NCBI RefSeq assembly: GCF_030646925.1
Contig: NZ_JAUSKL010000068.1
Span: 1 to 64,000 of the forward strand
DNA: 64,000 nt
Direction of reading: 5' to 3'
Origin: Candidatus Binatus sp.
Lineage (GTDB): Bacteria > Desulfobacterota > Binatia > Binatales > Binataceae
In this document: positions 35,711-44,198 of the stretch, in pieces
Layout: every line of letters begins with the position of its first letter
How positions within the stretch are numbered: position 1 is the first letter of the stretch
Position numbers and translations under genes: made by a program
The notes under the pieces: model-generated
Told to the model about the DNA's origin: nothing
The model's database searches: none
What the model saw: only the letters and a program-made list of their open reading frames with translations

Positions 35711-38212
35711 ATGCCTCTATGGCCCGCGATCGTCCTCGCGCTGATCGCGCTGATGCTACTTTTCGCATCGCGGCCGATGATCGGCCTCGCGATCGCCTAT
35801 CTCGCGATCTTCTTTTGCGCCGCCTCGAGCGTGACGCGCCTTTTCGATCCGCCGCGGCCGCCGCAAAGCATCCGCAATTTCGCCGACGGCTCTCATCTCA
35901 CAATCGAGGGCCGGCTCTATCGCGAGCCGGAGCGCGAGACTTACGGCGTTCGCCTTTATGCAGCGGTGAATCGAGCTGGAGAGCGAATTGAGGCTTTGCG
36001 CGCATCGAGCGGAACGATTCGTATCGCGGTGCTCGGCGGCGGCAACTTCAATCTCGGCGACGAGATCCTGCTTACGGGCCGGATTCGGTTTCCGCGCAAC
36101 GAAGGAAATCCCGGCGAGTTCGATTATGCCGGATTGATGGCGCGCGACGGTATCGACGCGACGATGAGTGCGCAAATCGACGCGCTGGGAACGGCGACCT
36201 TCCAAGTGATTGGTCATCGCGCGCGATTTCCGTCCGCGCAGATCGAAGACGTTCGCAAGCATATCGGCGAGTTTATCGATCGCAATCTGTCGTATCCGGA
36301 AAACGCCGAGATGCGCGCGCTGGTGATCGGCGATCGCGGCGAAATCCAGGAACCGCTCCGCCAGACTTTTGCGCGAACCGGGATGGCGCATCTGCTGGTT
36401 ATTTCGGGGCTTCACTTGAGTATCGTCGGCGCGGCGATGTTCGCGGCAATCCGGCTCGCGATGATGCTGTTGCGCGGGCTCTCGAGCCGCGGCTACGCCA
36501 ACAAGGTCGCGGCAATCGCCGCTGCGATCGCGGTGTGCGCGTATGCGTCGATCGCGGGGCATCATGTTTCGACGATACGCGCGCTGGTGATGGTGCTGGC
36601 GTACATGCTCGCGCTGGCGATCGATCGTCCGCGCGAGGCGATCGCGTCGCTCGCGCTGGCGGCGATCGTGATTTGTGTCGCGCTCCCGGGTTCCACCGCG
36701 GACATTGGCTTTCAGCTCTCGTTCGCCTCGGTGATCGCGATTGTGATTGGGATGCGTCGATTTGCCGCGTGGTTCACGCGCCGCAAACGCCTTGGTCTGT
36801 TGCCTGCCGAGCGGACGCCTCGATTCTGGCGATACGCCGAGCTGATTCTCGGATACTGTGCAGTGTCGTTCTGGGCGATGCTCGGAACGGCGCCGCTGAC
36901 CGCGTTTCACTTCAATCAGTTTGCGATTGTGGGCTTGGTCGCAAATGCCGTGGTGGTGCCAATCATGGCATTCGGCGCGACCGTCAGCGGACTCGTCGCC
37001 GCCGCTATCAGTTTCGTTTCGGAGCCGCTCGCGCGGATAATTTTGCACATGGGCGGCAAGGCGCTCGAGCTTGGCAACTGGTTCGCCGCGTGGTTCGTCG
37101 ATTGGCCGCTCGCATGGTTTCGAACTTTCACGCCGACGCCGCCGGAACTCGGAGTCGCGTACGGATTGCTGATTCTGTGGCTGCTGGCGCCGCTCGCAGC
37201 GCCGATTCGCGAGAATCGCGACGCAGAGCCCAGTCCCGAGTCGGCGACGGTGCCCGCTCGGCGATTCGGCTGGCGTCTCGGATGCGTAGCGGTGCTCCTG
37301 CTGGTGCTGCTGATCGATTCGGCGTGGTGGCTCCGCGAGCGATACTTCAATCCCGACCTGCGCGTGACATTTTTATCGGTGGGGGAGGGCGACGCCGCGG
37401 CGATCCAGTTCCCGGGCGCGCGCGTGATGCTGATCGACGGCGGCGGTTCGTATAGCGGCTTCGACGCGGGCGAACGAATCGTCGCGCCATTTCTGTGGTC
37501 GCGAAAAATCATGCGTGTTGATTACCTGGTGCTGAGTCATCCCGATCTCGACCATTTCGGCGGGCTGGATTTCATCGCGCTGAATTTCGCGCCGCGCGCA
37601 TTTTGGACGACGCCAATCACCGGCGCCGCCAGCGCGAGCTTCGTCGAATTGCTCGCTGATCTGATTCGCGCGCAAATCCCGCTCGTGCAGGTGGGAGGAC
37701 GCGCGCCCATCTCATCGATCGCCGGCGTAGCGATCGATTCCTTGAACAACGCCGTGATCATGGAGACGTCGCCGAGCAAGCGCGGGCGCAAGAACGCGAC
37801 GCACAACAACGCCTCGATGGTGCTCCGCTTCAGTTTTGGGCCGACCTCGATTCTGTTCACTGGCGATATCGAAGCGGGCGCCGAGCGCGCGATGCTCAAC
37901 AATTCCGCCGTGCTGCGCTCGACGATGCTCAAGGTGCCGCATCATGGCAGCGCAACGTCCTCGACACCGGCCTTTATCGCGGCGGTCCATCCACAGGCCG
38001 CGATTATTTCAGATGGATACCTGAACCGATTTCATTTCCCCTCCGCGACGGTGCTCGATCGCTACGCCGCAGCGGGTGCGCGCGTTTTCAGGACCGATCT
38101 CGACGGCGCGTTGATGCTCGACGCGACCCGTGACGCGGCGACGATTCGGACCTGGCGGGACAAGATCGCGCATCGCGTCGCCGCGCCTCCAAGTCCGTCG
38201 ATTCATCACTAA
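35711..38212 (+). CDS. comEC: ComEC/Rec2-family DNA uptake channel with metallo-beta-lactamase domain
   Basis: 833 residues from ATG 35711, but reading upstream in frame gives more ComEC-like hydrophobic sequence (PPVYAVGIAILAGDALG) back to a TAG at 35471, with no ATG/GTG/TTG; the true start may be a rare codon such as ATC 35531 behind AAAGGGGGTG. Inner-membrane channel for single-stranded DNA in natural transformation. Order: hydrophobic N-terminus, OB-like DUF4131 region, multi-helix competence domain (FARTGMAHLLVISGLHLSIVG, HHVSTIRALVMVLAYMLALA), then a C-terminal hydrolase domain with HPDLDHFGG and KVPHHGSATS. No other competence genes are in the window. Confidence 0.93.
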   Translation: MPLWPAIVLALIALMLLFASRPMIGLAIAYLAIFFCAASSVTRLFDPPRPPQSIRNFADGSHLTIEGRLYREPERETYGVRLYAAVNRAGERIEALRASSGTIRIAVLGGGNFNLGDEILLTGRIRFPRNEGNPGEFDYAGLMARDGIDATMSAQIDALGTATFQVIGHRARFPSAQIEDVRKHIGEFIDRNLSYPENAEMRALVIGDRGEIQEPLRQTFARTGMAHLLVISGLHLSIVGAAMFAAIRLAMMLLRGLSSRGYANKVAAIAAAIAVCAYASIAGHHVSTIRALVMVLAYMLALAIDRPREAIASLALAAIVICVALPGSTADIGFQLSFASVIAIVIGMRRFAAWFTRRKRLGLLPAERTPRFWRYAELILGYCAVSFWAMLGTAPLTAFHFNQFAIVGLVANAVVVPIMAFGATVSGLVAAAISFVSEPLARIILHMGGKALELGNWFAAWFVDWPLAWFRTFTPTPPELGVAYGLLILWLLAPLAAPIRENRDAEPSPESATVPARRFGWRLGCVAVLLLVLLIDSAWWLRERYFNPDLRVTFLSVGEGDAAAIQFPGARVMLIDGGGSYSGFDAGERIVAPFLWSRKIMRVDYLVLSHPDLDHFGGLDFIALNFAPRAFWTTPITGAASASFVELLADLIRAQIPLVQVGGRAPISSIAGVAIDSLNNAVIMETSPSKRGRKNATHNNASMVLRFSFGPTSILFTGDIEAGAERAMLNNSAVLRSTMLKVPHHGSATSSTPAFIAAVHPQAAIISDGYLNRFHFPSATVLDRYAAAGARVFRTDLDGALMLDATRDAATIRTWRDKIAHRVAAPPSPSIHH

Positions 38213-38378
38213 CGTGTCGCGATGCGATGGGCGCAAGCTGCTGCTAAACCACGCAGTATGGGAAGGGTTGACCGTCTGCCGACCCTGTGGGAAACTCCGG
38301 CCAAAGAAGAGAGACCGCGCCGCCGCAAGGGCTGCGTTCGTCGTTTCGTTAGCACCATCATTGGTTCCGGAGGAACGC

Positions 38379-38819
38379 ATGGCTGAGCAGGCTCAAGCTA
38401 CTGACACTGGACCGCGTCCAATTGTTCCCTGGTTGAAACTGGCGCCGAAACCGCATCTTGAGGGAATCAAATGCGCTTGCGGTGCGATTTATCTCGATCC
38501 GAAGCGCGTCGCATGCTCGAAGTGCGGCGAAGCCGGCAAGTTCTCGCCAATTACGCTTTCCGACAAGGGCAAAGTGTACGTTTTTTCGGTGGTGCATCAG
38601 TCGTTCCCGGGAGTCAAGACGCCGTACGTGACGGCGATCGTCGATCTGCCGGAGGGCATCAGCGTGCGCGCGAATCTAGTAGACGTCGATTTCGCCCAGG
38701 CGCAGAAGGAACCGAACAAGGTTTTCAATATGCCGGTCGAATTGGTGACCAGCGTCACGGCCAAGGATCGCGAAGGCCATGACGTGGTGGCATTTTCGTA
38801 CCGCCCAAGCAAAAATTAG
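38379..38819 (+). CDS. DUF35 OB-fold zinc-ribbon acyl-CoA-associated protein
   Basis: 146 residues from ATG 38379 with CCGGAGGA upstream. A rubredoxin-like zinc ribbon (CACGAIYLDPKRVACSKCG, four Cys) precedes an OB-fold region (GKVYVFSVVHQSFPGVKTPYVTAIVDLPEG). Such proteins bind acyl-CoA and form complexes with SCP2-type thiolases, as in steroid side-chain degradation. The next gene is exactly such a thiolase, supporting a heteromeric enzyme. Confidence 0.88.
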   Translation: MAEQAQATDTGPRPIVPWLKLAPKPHLEGIKCACGAIYLDPKRVACSKCGEAGKFSPITLSDKGKVYVFSVVHQSFPGVKTPYVTAIVDLPEGISVRANLVDVDFAQAQKEPNKVFNMPVELVTSVTAKDREGHDVVAFSYRPSKN

Positions 38820-38835
38820 GCGTCGAGGCAGAGCT

Positions 38836-38884
38836 TATAATAACCGCGAACAATTTATCGACGGACTAAATTTATCGACGGACT
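38836..38884 (+). promoter_or_regulatory. -10 box TATAAT and a tandem 16-base direct repeat in the thiolase leader
   Basis: A perfect TATAAT at 38836-38841 has no good -35 partner. It is followed by two identical 16-base units (AATTTATCGACGGACT) at 38852-38867 and 38869-38884, one base apart. They may be regulator sites or a recent duplication. The repeat lies entirely between the DUF35 stop and the thiolase ribosome-binding site. Confidence 0.4.
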
Positions 38885-38917
38885 TCGGTGCGGACCGGGC
38901 CGCCAGGAGGATTCAAT

Positions 38918-40078
38918 ATGCGTAATGTTTATGTTCTCGGAACCGGGATGATCAAGTTCGGACGCTATCCCGAGAAGACCGTTCCGGAACTGGGCGGCGC
39001 GGCCGTGCTGCTCGCACTCAAGGACGCCGGTGTCACGATCAAGGACGTCGAGATGTTCGCCTGCGGCAATCTCTACCAGTCCAACGCGATGGTCGGGCAG
39101 CGTATCCTCCAGCAGATCGGCCAGACCGGCATCCCGGTAATCAACGTGTCCAACGCGTGCGCCACCGGTTCGACGGCGTTTCGCGAAGCATACATGTCGA
39201 TCGCGGCCGGGATGTACGATATCGCGATGGCGGTCGGCGTCGAGCAGATGGGCAAGCAGGGACTGCTCGGCGGCACTGGCGGCGGCGATCCGGCCTACTC
39301 GACCGAAGGCAAAGTAGGTTCGAGTTTGATGCCGGCGGTGTTCGGACAAGCGGGCGTCGAGCATATGCGCAAGTACGGCACCAAGATGGAGCACTTCGCG
39401 AAGATCTCGGTGAAATCGCACAAGCATGCGACCAAGAATCCGTACTCGCAGTATCGCAACGAAGTATCGCTCGAAGACGTGATGAACGCCCGCATGGTCG
39501 GCTATCCGAACACGCTTTATATGTGTTGCCCGACCGGCGACGGCGCGGCGGCGGCGATTCTCGTGTCGGAAGACAAACTCAAGCAGCTCGCGGGCGGACG
39601 CAAGCGGGCGAAGGTCGCGGCGTCGATACTCACGTCAGATCCGTGGACCGATCGCGATCTGACGCTGCCCGATGTCAACACGCTGACGCAGCGCGCGTCG
39701 AAGCTGGCCTACGAGACGGCGGGCCTCGGGCCTAAGGACATCGCATTGACCGAACTGCATGACTGCTTCGCGACGGCAGAACTGCTGCATTACGAGAACC
39801 TGGGTCTCTGCGGTGAGGGCGAAGCCGGCGCGTTTATCGATTCGGGCGGCGGCGTGCATCCGGACCTCGGCGGCAAGGCGCCGGTCAACGTATCGGGCGG
39901 GCTGCTCTCGAAGGGGCATCCTCTCGGCGCGACCGGAGTGGCGAACATCTGCGAGGTGGTGTGGCATATCACTCAGGACGATCGCGCCAAGGAACGGCTG
40001 GTGCCTAACGCCAAGGCGGGCCAGGCCCACGTGATCGGGCTAGGTTCCGCCTGTACGATTCATATCCTGACGGTATAA
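38918..40078 (+). CDS. Thiolase-family protein (SCP2/lipid-transfer type)
   Basis: 386 residues from ATG 38918 with AGGAGG at 38905-38910. Catalytic nucleophile Cys81 in SNACATGS, His in ELHDCFATAEL and His334 in KGHPLGATG; the C-terminal second Cys typical of classical thiolases is replaced by the SCP2-type end GLGSACTIHIL. These enzymes cleave 3-ketoacyl-CoAs or perform retro-aldol reactions together with a DUF35 partner, which is the preceding gene. Followed by a strong terminator. Confidence 0.93.
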   Translation: MRNVYVLGTGMIKFGRYPEKTVPELGGAAVLLALKDAGVTIKDVEMFACGNLYQSNAMVGQRILQQIGQTGIPVINVSNACATGSTAFREAYMSIAAGMYDIAMAVGVEQMGKQGLLGGTGGGDPAYSTEGKVGSSLMPAVFGQAGVEHMRKYGTKMEHFAKISVKSHKHATKNPYSQYRNEVSLEDVMNARMVGYPNTLYMCCPTGDGAAAAILVSEDKLKQLAGGRKRAKVAASILTSDPWTDRDLTLPDVNTLTQRASKLAYETAGLGPKDIALTELHDCFATAELLHYENLGLCGEGEAGAFIDSGGGVHPDLGGKAPVNVSGGLLSKGHPLGATGVANICEVVWHITQDDRAKERLVPNAKAGQAHVIGLGSACTIHILTV

Positions 40079-40118
40079 TTCAGGATCGACGAAACGCCTC
40101 AATCGGCACTTCATCGAA

Positions 40119-40146
40119 GGGCCGCCCGAAAAGGCGGTCCTTTTTC
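40119..40146 (+). terminator. Rho-independent terminator after the thiolase gene
   Basis: Stem GGGCCGCC / GGCGGTCC (one G-T pair), loop CGAAAA, then TTTTT. Lies 40 bases after the thiolase stop and 88 bases before hisS. Confidence 0.9.
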
Positions 40147-40233
40147 TTTCCCGATTGGGCCGATAAATTTGCAGGATTATCCGTACGTCCTGACGCGGGC
40201 GCCGAAATTCTTAAACTTGCGGGTTTGTATTCA

Positions 40234-41544
40234 ATGGATTTGCAACGGCTAAGAGGGTTTAACGATCTCTTTGGATCGAGTTCGCGACTCCTCACTATCA
40301 TTGAGAATCATGCGCGAGAGCTGATGGAACGCTATTCCATCGGCGAGATTAGAATCCCGCTATTGGAGAGAATCGAACTTTACCAACGTTCAACCGGAGA
40401 GACATCAGACATAGTTGAAAAACAGATGTACGCCTTCGAGGACAAAGATGAACGGCAGTCGACTGTCGTCCTGCGTCCCGAGGGCACACCCGGTGTTGTC
40501 AGAGCCTACATAACAGCAGGCTTTGACCGAACCCAGCCCGAGCAGCGCTTCTACTATTCCGGACCTATGTTTCGTCGAGAGCGACCGCAGAAGGGCCGCT
40601 ATCGCCAGTTTTTCCAGTTCGGAGTCGAGATTTTTGGCCGCGAAGATGCGGCTTGCGACGCGGAACTCTTAATTTTGATAGATGATTTCGTAAAGCAGCG
40701 ACTCATTGACGCGACGATGGAAATAAATTCGATCGGATGCAAGGAATGCAGGCCGGCGTTTCGCGCCGCGCTGATCGCGTGGGGCAAATCGCACTGGGAC
40801 AAACTTTGCGACGACTGCCACAATCGAATCGAGCGCAATCCGCTCCGCCTGCTCGATTGCAAGATCGACGCGAAGCTCGCCGAGACTGCGCCGAGCAGCC
40901 TCGACTATCTCTGCGAGGCGTGCCGCGCGCACTTCGGCGTCGTGCAGGAACTCGCCGCCGCCGCCGGCGTCACGTTCGTCGTCAATCCGCGCATGGTGCG
41001 CGGCCTTGATTACTACACGCGCACCGCCTTCGAAGTCAGAGCTCGTGGTCTCGGATCGCAGGATACAATCGTAGCTGGCGGTAGATACGACGGTCTCGTG
41101 GAGGTGCTTGGCGGCGCCTCGATTCCCGGAATCGGCTTCGCGATTGGCCTTGATCGAGTTGCTCTTGCAATCGAAGGGAATCCAAGGGCGCTACAAGCGC
41201 TTGGTAGTCGCCTCGACTTGCCACGCGAGGCAGCGACTCGACAAATTCATCGCGCGCCAGTCGCTGCGTTCGTCGTTCTCGGTGAGGCGGCCGCACGCGA
41301 ATCTGTCAACCTCGCTCGGGTAGTTCGAGCCGCAGGCCTAAATGTTGAAATGCTCTCGCCGTACCGAAGTATCAAGTCCCAACTATCTCAAGCGAACTCA
41401 ATGGGTGCTCGGTTCGCCGTGATTGTCGGAGATCGTGAGATCGAAGCAAAGGCAGCGCGTCTGCGTGATCTACGGCGACATGAAGAAGTTGAGGCTGGCT
41501 TCGCAAGTCTAGTACCGATGATAGAAGCGCGATTAACCAAGTGA
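40234..41544 (+). CDS. hisS: Histidine--tRNA ligase
   Basis: 436 residues from ATG 40234. Class II synthetase: motif 1 region IPLLERIELYQRSTGE, motif 2 FYYSGPMFRRERPQKGRYRQFFQFGVEIFG, HisA signature RGLDYYTRTAFEV, motif 3 GIGFAIGLDRV and a C-terminal anticodon-binding domain. The first ~500 bases and the last ~500 bases are clearly less GC-rich (three sampled 60-base lines are 45-48% GC) than the middle at 40801-40920 (57-65%), and use AGA, ACA, CTA-type codons rare in neighbours, so the gene looks mosaic. Probably co-transcribed with aspS. Confidence 0.95.
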   Translation: MDLQRLRGFNDLFGSSSRLLTIIENHARELMERYSIGEIRIPLLERIELYQRSTGETSDIVEKQMYAFEDKDERQSTVVLRPEGTPGVVRAYITAGFDRTQPEQRFYYSGPMFRRERPQKGRYRQFFQFGVEIFGREDAACDAELLILIDDFVKQRLIDATMEINSIGCKECRPAFRAALIAWGKSHWDKLCDDCHNRIERNPLRLLDCKIDAKLAETAPSSLDYLCEACRAHFGVVQELAAAAGVTFVVNPRMVRGLDYYTRTAFEVRARGLGSQDTIVAGGRYDGLVEVLGGASIPGIGFAIGLDRVALAIEGNPRALQALGSRLDLPREAATRQIHRAPVAAFVVLGEAAARESVNLARVVRAAGLNVEMLSPYRSIKSQLSQANSMGARFAVIVGDREIEAKAARLRDLRRHEEVEAGFASLVPMIEARLTK

Positions 41545-41613
41545 CTGTTTCGCGGCGCCGACCGCACAGGTAATCTTTCGATTCTGCAAGGTGTCGAACG
41601 ACCAGGACGTGTG

Positions 41614-43407
41614 ATGGCGAAAAGTGAACGATATTCTCCGCTGCCGCCGTGGCAACGGACCGATTACTGCGGCGCGCTTCGCGCCGCCGACGAGGGCCGC
41701 GAGGTTGCGCTCTGGGGATGGGTGCAGACGCGGCGCGATCATGGCAGGCTGATTTTCATCGATCTGCGCGATCGCGAAGGAATCGTTCAGTTGGTGATGA
41801 ATCCCGAGCATAACGCCGCGGCGCATGCGGCGGCCGGCGATGCGCGCTCGGAGTACTACGTCGCGGTTCGCGGCAAAGTCGTGCGCCGCTCCGAGGGGAG
41901 CGTCAACGCTGAACTGCCGACCGGCGAGATCGAAATCCTCGCGAGCGATTTCGAAATTCTGAACGTCTCCGCGCCGCTGCCGTTCCAGGTGACCGACGCG
42001 TCTGCGACCGCCGAGGAAATCCGTCTCAAGTATCGCTATCTCGATCTGCGGCGGCCCGAGATGCAGCAAAATTTGCGCCGGCGGCATCAGGCGCTCAAAG
42101 CGGTCCGCGAATATCTCGATCAGAATGGCTTCGTCGATATCGAAACGCCGATCCTTTTCAAATCGACGCCCGAGGGCGCGCGCGATTACCTGGTGCCGAG
42201 CCGCGTCAATCCGGGCAAATTTTACGCGCTGCCGCAATCGCCGCAATTGCTGAAGCAGGTGCTGATGATCGGCGGCTTCGATCGCTACTATCAGATCGCG
42301 CGATGCTTTCGCGACGAGGACCTGCGCGCGAATCGACAACCCGAGTTCAGCCAGATCGATATCGAGATGACGTGTCCGCGGCCAGAGGATATACAGTCGA
42401 TCGCGGAGGGCATGATCGCGTCGGTGTATCGCCACGTGCTCGGAATCGATGTGCAGCCCCCGTTTCCGCGGATGACGTATGCCGACGCGATGGATCGCTT
42501 CGGCGTGGACAAGCCGGATATGCGCTTCGGCCTCGAGCTTAAGAACCTGACCGCGGGCTTTGCCGGAACCGCGTTCAAGGTGTTCGCCGAAATTCTCGGC
42601 CGCGGCGAATCGATCTACGGGATTAATGTTCCGGGCGCTCATCAATTGACCCGCCGCGAACTCGACGAGCTTACCGAATCGGTGCGTGCGCGCTACTCGA
42701 TGGGCCTCGCGTGGATCAAAGTGGGTGAGCAGGGATGGCAGGGTCCGATCGCGAAGTACATCAGCAACGCGGAAAAGCAGGCGGTGACAGCGTCAGCGAA
42801 TCTTGCGCAGGGCGACACACTGATCATGGTCGCGGGATTGCCCGATAGAGTTCGCCCCGTGCTGGGCGATATCCGGCTTCAACTCGGCGCGAAGTTCGGA
42901 CTCGACAAGTCCACCGAGTGGAAATTTTTGTGGGTCGTCGATTTTCCGCTGTTCGACTACAGCGATGAAGACCAGCGCATGGTCGCGGTGAATCATCCGT
43001 TCACCGCGCCGAATCCCGACGACCTCGCGATGCTCGAATCGGCGCCGCTGAAAGCGCGCGCGCTCGCCTACGACCTGGTGCTCAACGGCCAGGAACTCGC
43101 CGGCGGCTCGATTCGTATTCACAGCCGCGAGTTGCAACTCAAGGTGTTCGAGTTGCTCGGCCTTTCGCGCGCGGACGCCGCCGATCGATTCGGGTTCCTG
43201 CTCGACGCGCTTCGTTTCGGCGCGCCGCCGCACGGCGGAATCGCGTTCGGCGTCGATCGCATCTGCATGATGCTCTGCGGCACCGATTCGCTGCGCGACG
43301 TGATCGCATTTCCAAAAACGCAGAGGGCGGTCGATCCGATGAGCGGCGCGCCGTCTGAAGTCGATCCGCGCCAACTCAGGGAATTGTCGATCAAGGTGAC
43401 GTCATGA
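41614..43407 (+). CDS. aspS: Aspartate--tRNA ligase
   Basis: 597 residues from ATG 41614 (AGGA at 41604-41607). Bacterial-type AspRS: N-terminal OB anticodon domain (GWVQTRRDHGRLIFIDLRDREGIVQLV), motif 2 RYYQIARCFRDEDLRANRQPEFSQIDIEM (in pieces), the bacterial GAD insertion domain, and motif 3 GGIAFGVDRICMML. Whether it also charges tRNA-Asn is not decidable here. Base composition is uniform and typical of the window, unlike hisS upstream. Its TGA overlaps the ATG of the next gene (ATGA). Confidence 0.97.
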   Translation: MAKSERYSPLPPWQRTDYCGALRAADEGREVALWGWVQTRRDHGRLIFIDLRDREGIVQLVMNPEHNAAAHAAAGDARSEYYVAVRGKVVRRSEGSVNAELPTGEIEILASDFEILNVSAPLPFQVTDASATAEEIRLKYRYLDLRRPEMQQNLRRRHQALKAVREYLDQNGFVDIETPILFKSTPEGARDYLVPSRVNPGKFYALPQSPQLLKQVLMIGGFDRYYQIARCFRDEDLRANRQPEFSQIDIEMTCPRPEDIQSIAEGMIASVYRHVLGIDVQPPFPRMTYADAMDRFGVDKPDMRFGLELKNLTAGFAGTAFKVFAEILGRGESIYGINVPGAHQLTRRELDELTESVRARYSMGLAWIKVGEQGWQGPIAKYISNAEKQAVTASANLAQGDTLIMVAGLPDRVRPVLGDIRLQLGAKFGLDKSTEWKFLWVVDFPLFDYSDEDQRMVAVNHPFTAPNPDDLAMLESAPLKARALAYDLVLNGQELAGGSIRIHSRELQLKVFELLGLSRADAADRFGFLLDALRFGAPPHGGIAFGVDRICMMLCGTDSLRDVIAFPKTQRAVDPMSGAPSEVDPRQLRELSIKVTS

Positions 43408-44189
43408 GGGGACTTTCACTGGCGCAGTTCGCTGCGCTTGGCTTTCTTGCGTTGTACGCTCCCGGCTGTTCGGCGATCGCGGCCGACACCGTGATCGCAA
43501 CCAAGGACACGTTGAAGGACATCACGCGTACCTCGAATCTCAAAGCGCACGCGGTTTCCTCGATCAAGACGATCCAGGTGAATCGCGTCGCCGTGATGCC
43601 GCTGATCGAGGAGCCGGTCGGCACGGGCGATCCGTTGGCTCCAGGAGCGGCCGAGGCCGTCACCGCGGAACTCTACAGCCAGGTCGCGATTGCCGGCGGA
43701 TGGGAGACGGTTCCGCTCCAGGACGTCGAAGACGCGATGCAGAAGATGGCGCCGACGACGGCCGCCAACGAGGATCAGAACGCTCTCAAGCTCGGACACG
43801 ACGTTTCCGCCGACGGCGTGATCTATGGCACCGTCGAGCGCTACAAGGAGCGCGTCGGGATGGACTACTCGGCGTCGAGTCCCGCGTCGGTGACGTTCTC
43901 GCTAAAATTCGTCGATCTGAAAACGCAACAGGTCGTGTGGACCGGCAAGTTCGCCAAATCACAGGCGGCGCTCTCCGAGAATATTTTCGATCTGGCCAAC
44001 TTCGTCCAGCGTTCCGGCAGATGGGTGCGCGCACATGAGATCGCGCTCGAAGGAGTGAAGGCGGCGGTCGCCGATCTTCACGGCGATCTCAATCTGCAGC
44101 AGAACGTCAGGCGCTTCGAAACGGGTACCTACGGACAGCTCAAATCGGGCCAGCAGCGTTACACCGCAGGTCCCGGCGGAATCCAGTAG
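43404..44189 (+). CDS. Lipoprotein, DUF799/CsgG-like periplasmic domain
   Basis: 261 residues. A hydrophobic start ends in YAPGC with putative lipidated Cys22. The mature part VNRVAVMPLIEEPVGTGDPLAPGAAEAVTAELYSQVAIAGGWETVPLQDVEDAM and VSADGVIYGTVERYKER resembles the curli-assembly CsgG / DUF799 / TolB-N-like fold that builds outer-membrane-associated assemblies. Overlaps aspS by four bases, so it is translationally coupled to a tRNA synthetase for no obvious functional reason. Convergent with ald. Confidence 0.7.
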   Translation: MRGLSLAQFAALGFLALYAPGCSAIAADTVIATKDTLKDITRTSNLKAHAVSSIKTIQVNRVAVMPLIEEPVGTGDPLAPGAAEAVTAELYSQVAIAGGWETVPLQDVEDAMQKMAPTTAANEDQNALKLGHDVSADGVIYGTVERYKERVGMDYSASSPASVTFSLKFVDLKTQQVVWTGKFAKSQAALSENIFDLANFVQRSGRWVRAHEIALEGVKAAVADLHGDLNLQQNVRRFETGTYGQLKSGQQRYTAGPGGIQ

Positions 44190-44198
44190 AGCGCCGAT

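Noticed and set aside
35756-37048. 430-codon antisense frame opposite comEC
   Set aside because: Very high Arg/His content and no signatures; mirrors the GC-rich comEC reading frame.
38130-38378. N-terminal extension of the DUF35 protein
   Set aside because: Overlaps the end of comEC in another frame; ATG 38379 has a strong ribosome-binding site and the family-typical N-terminus.
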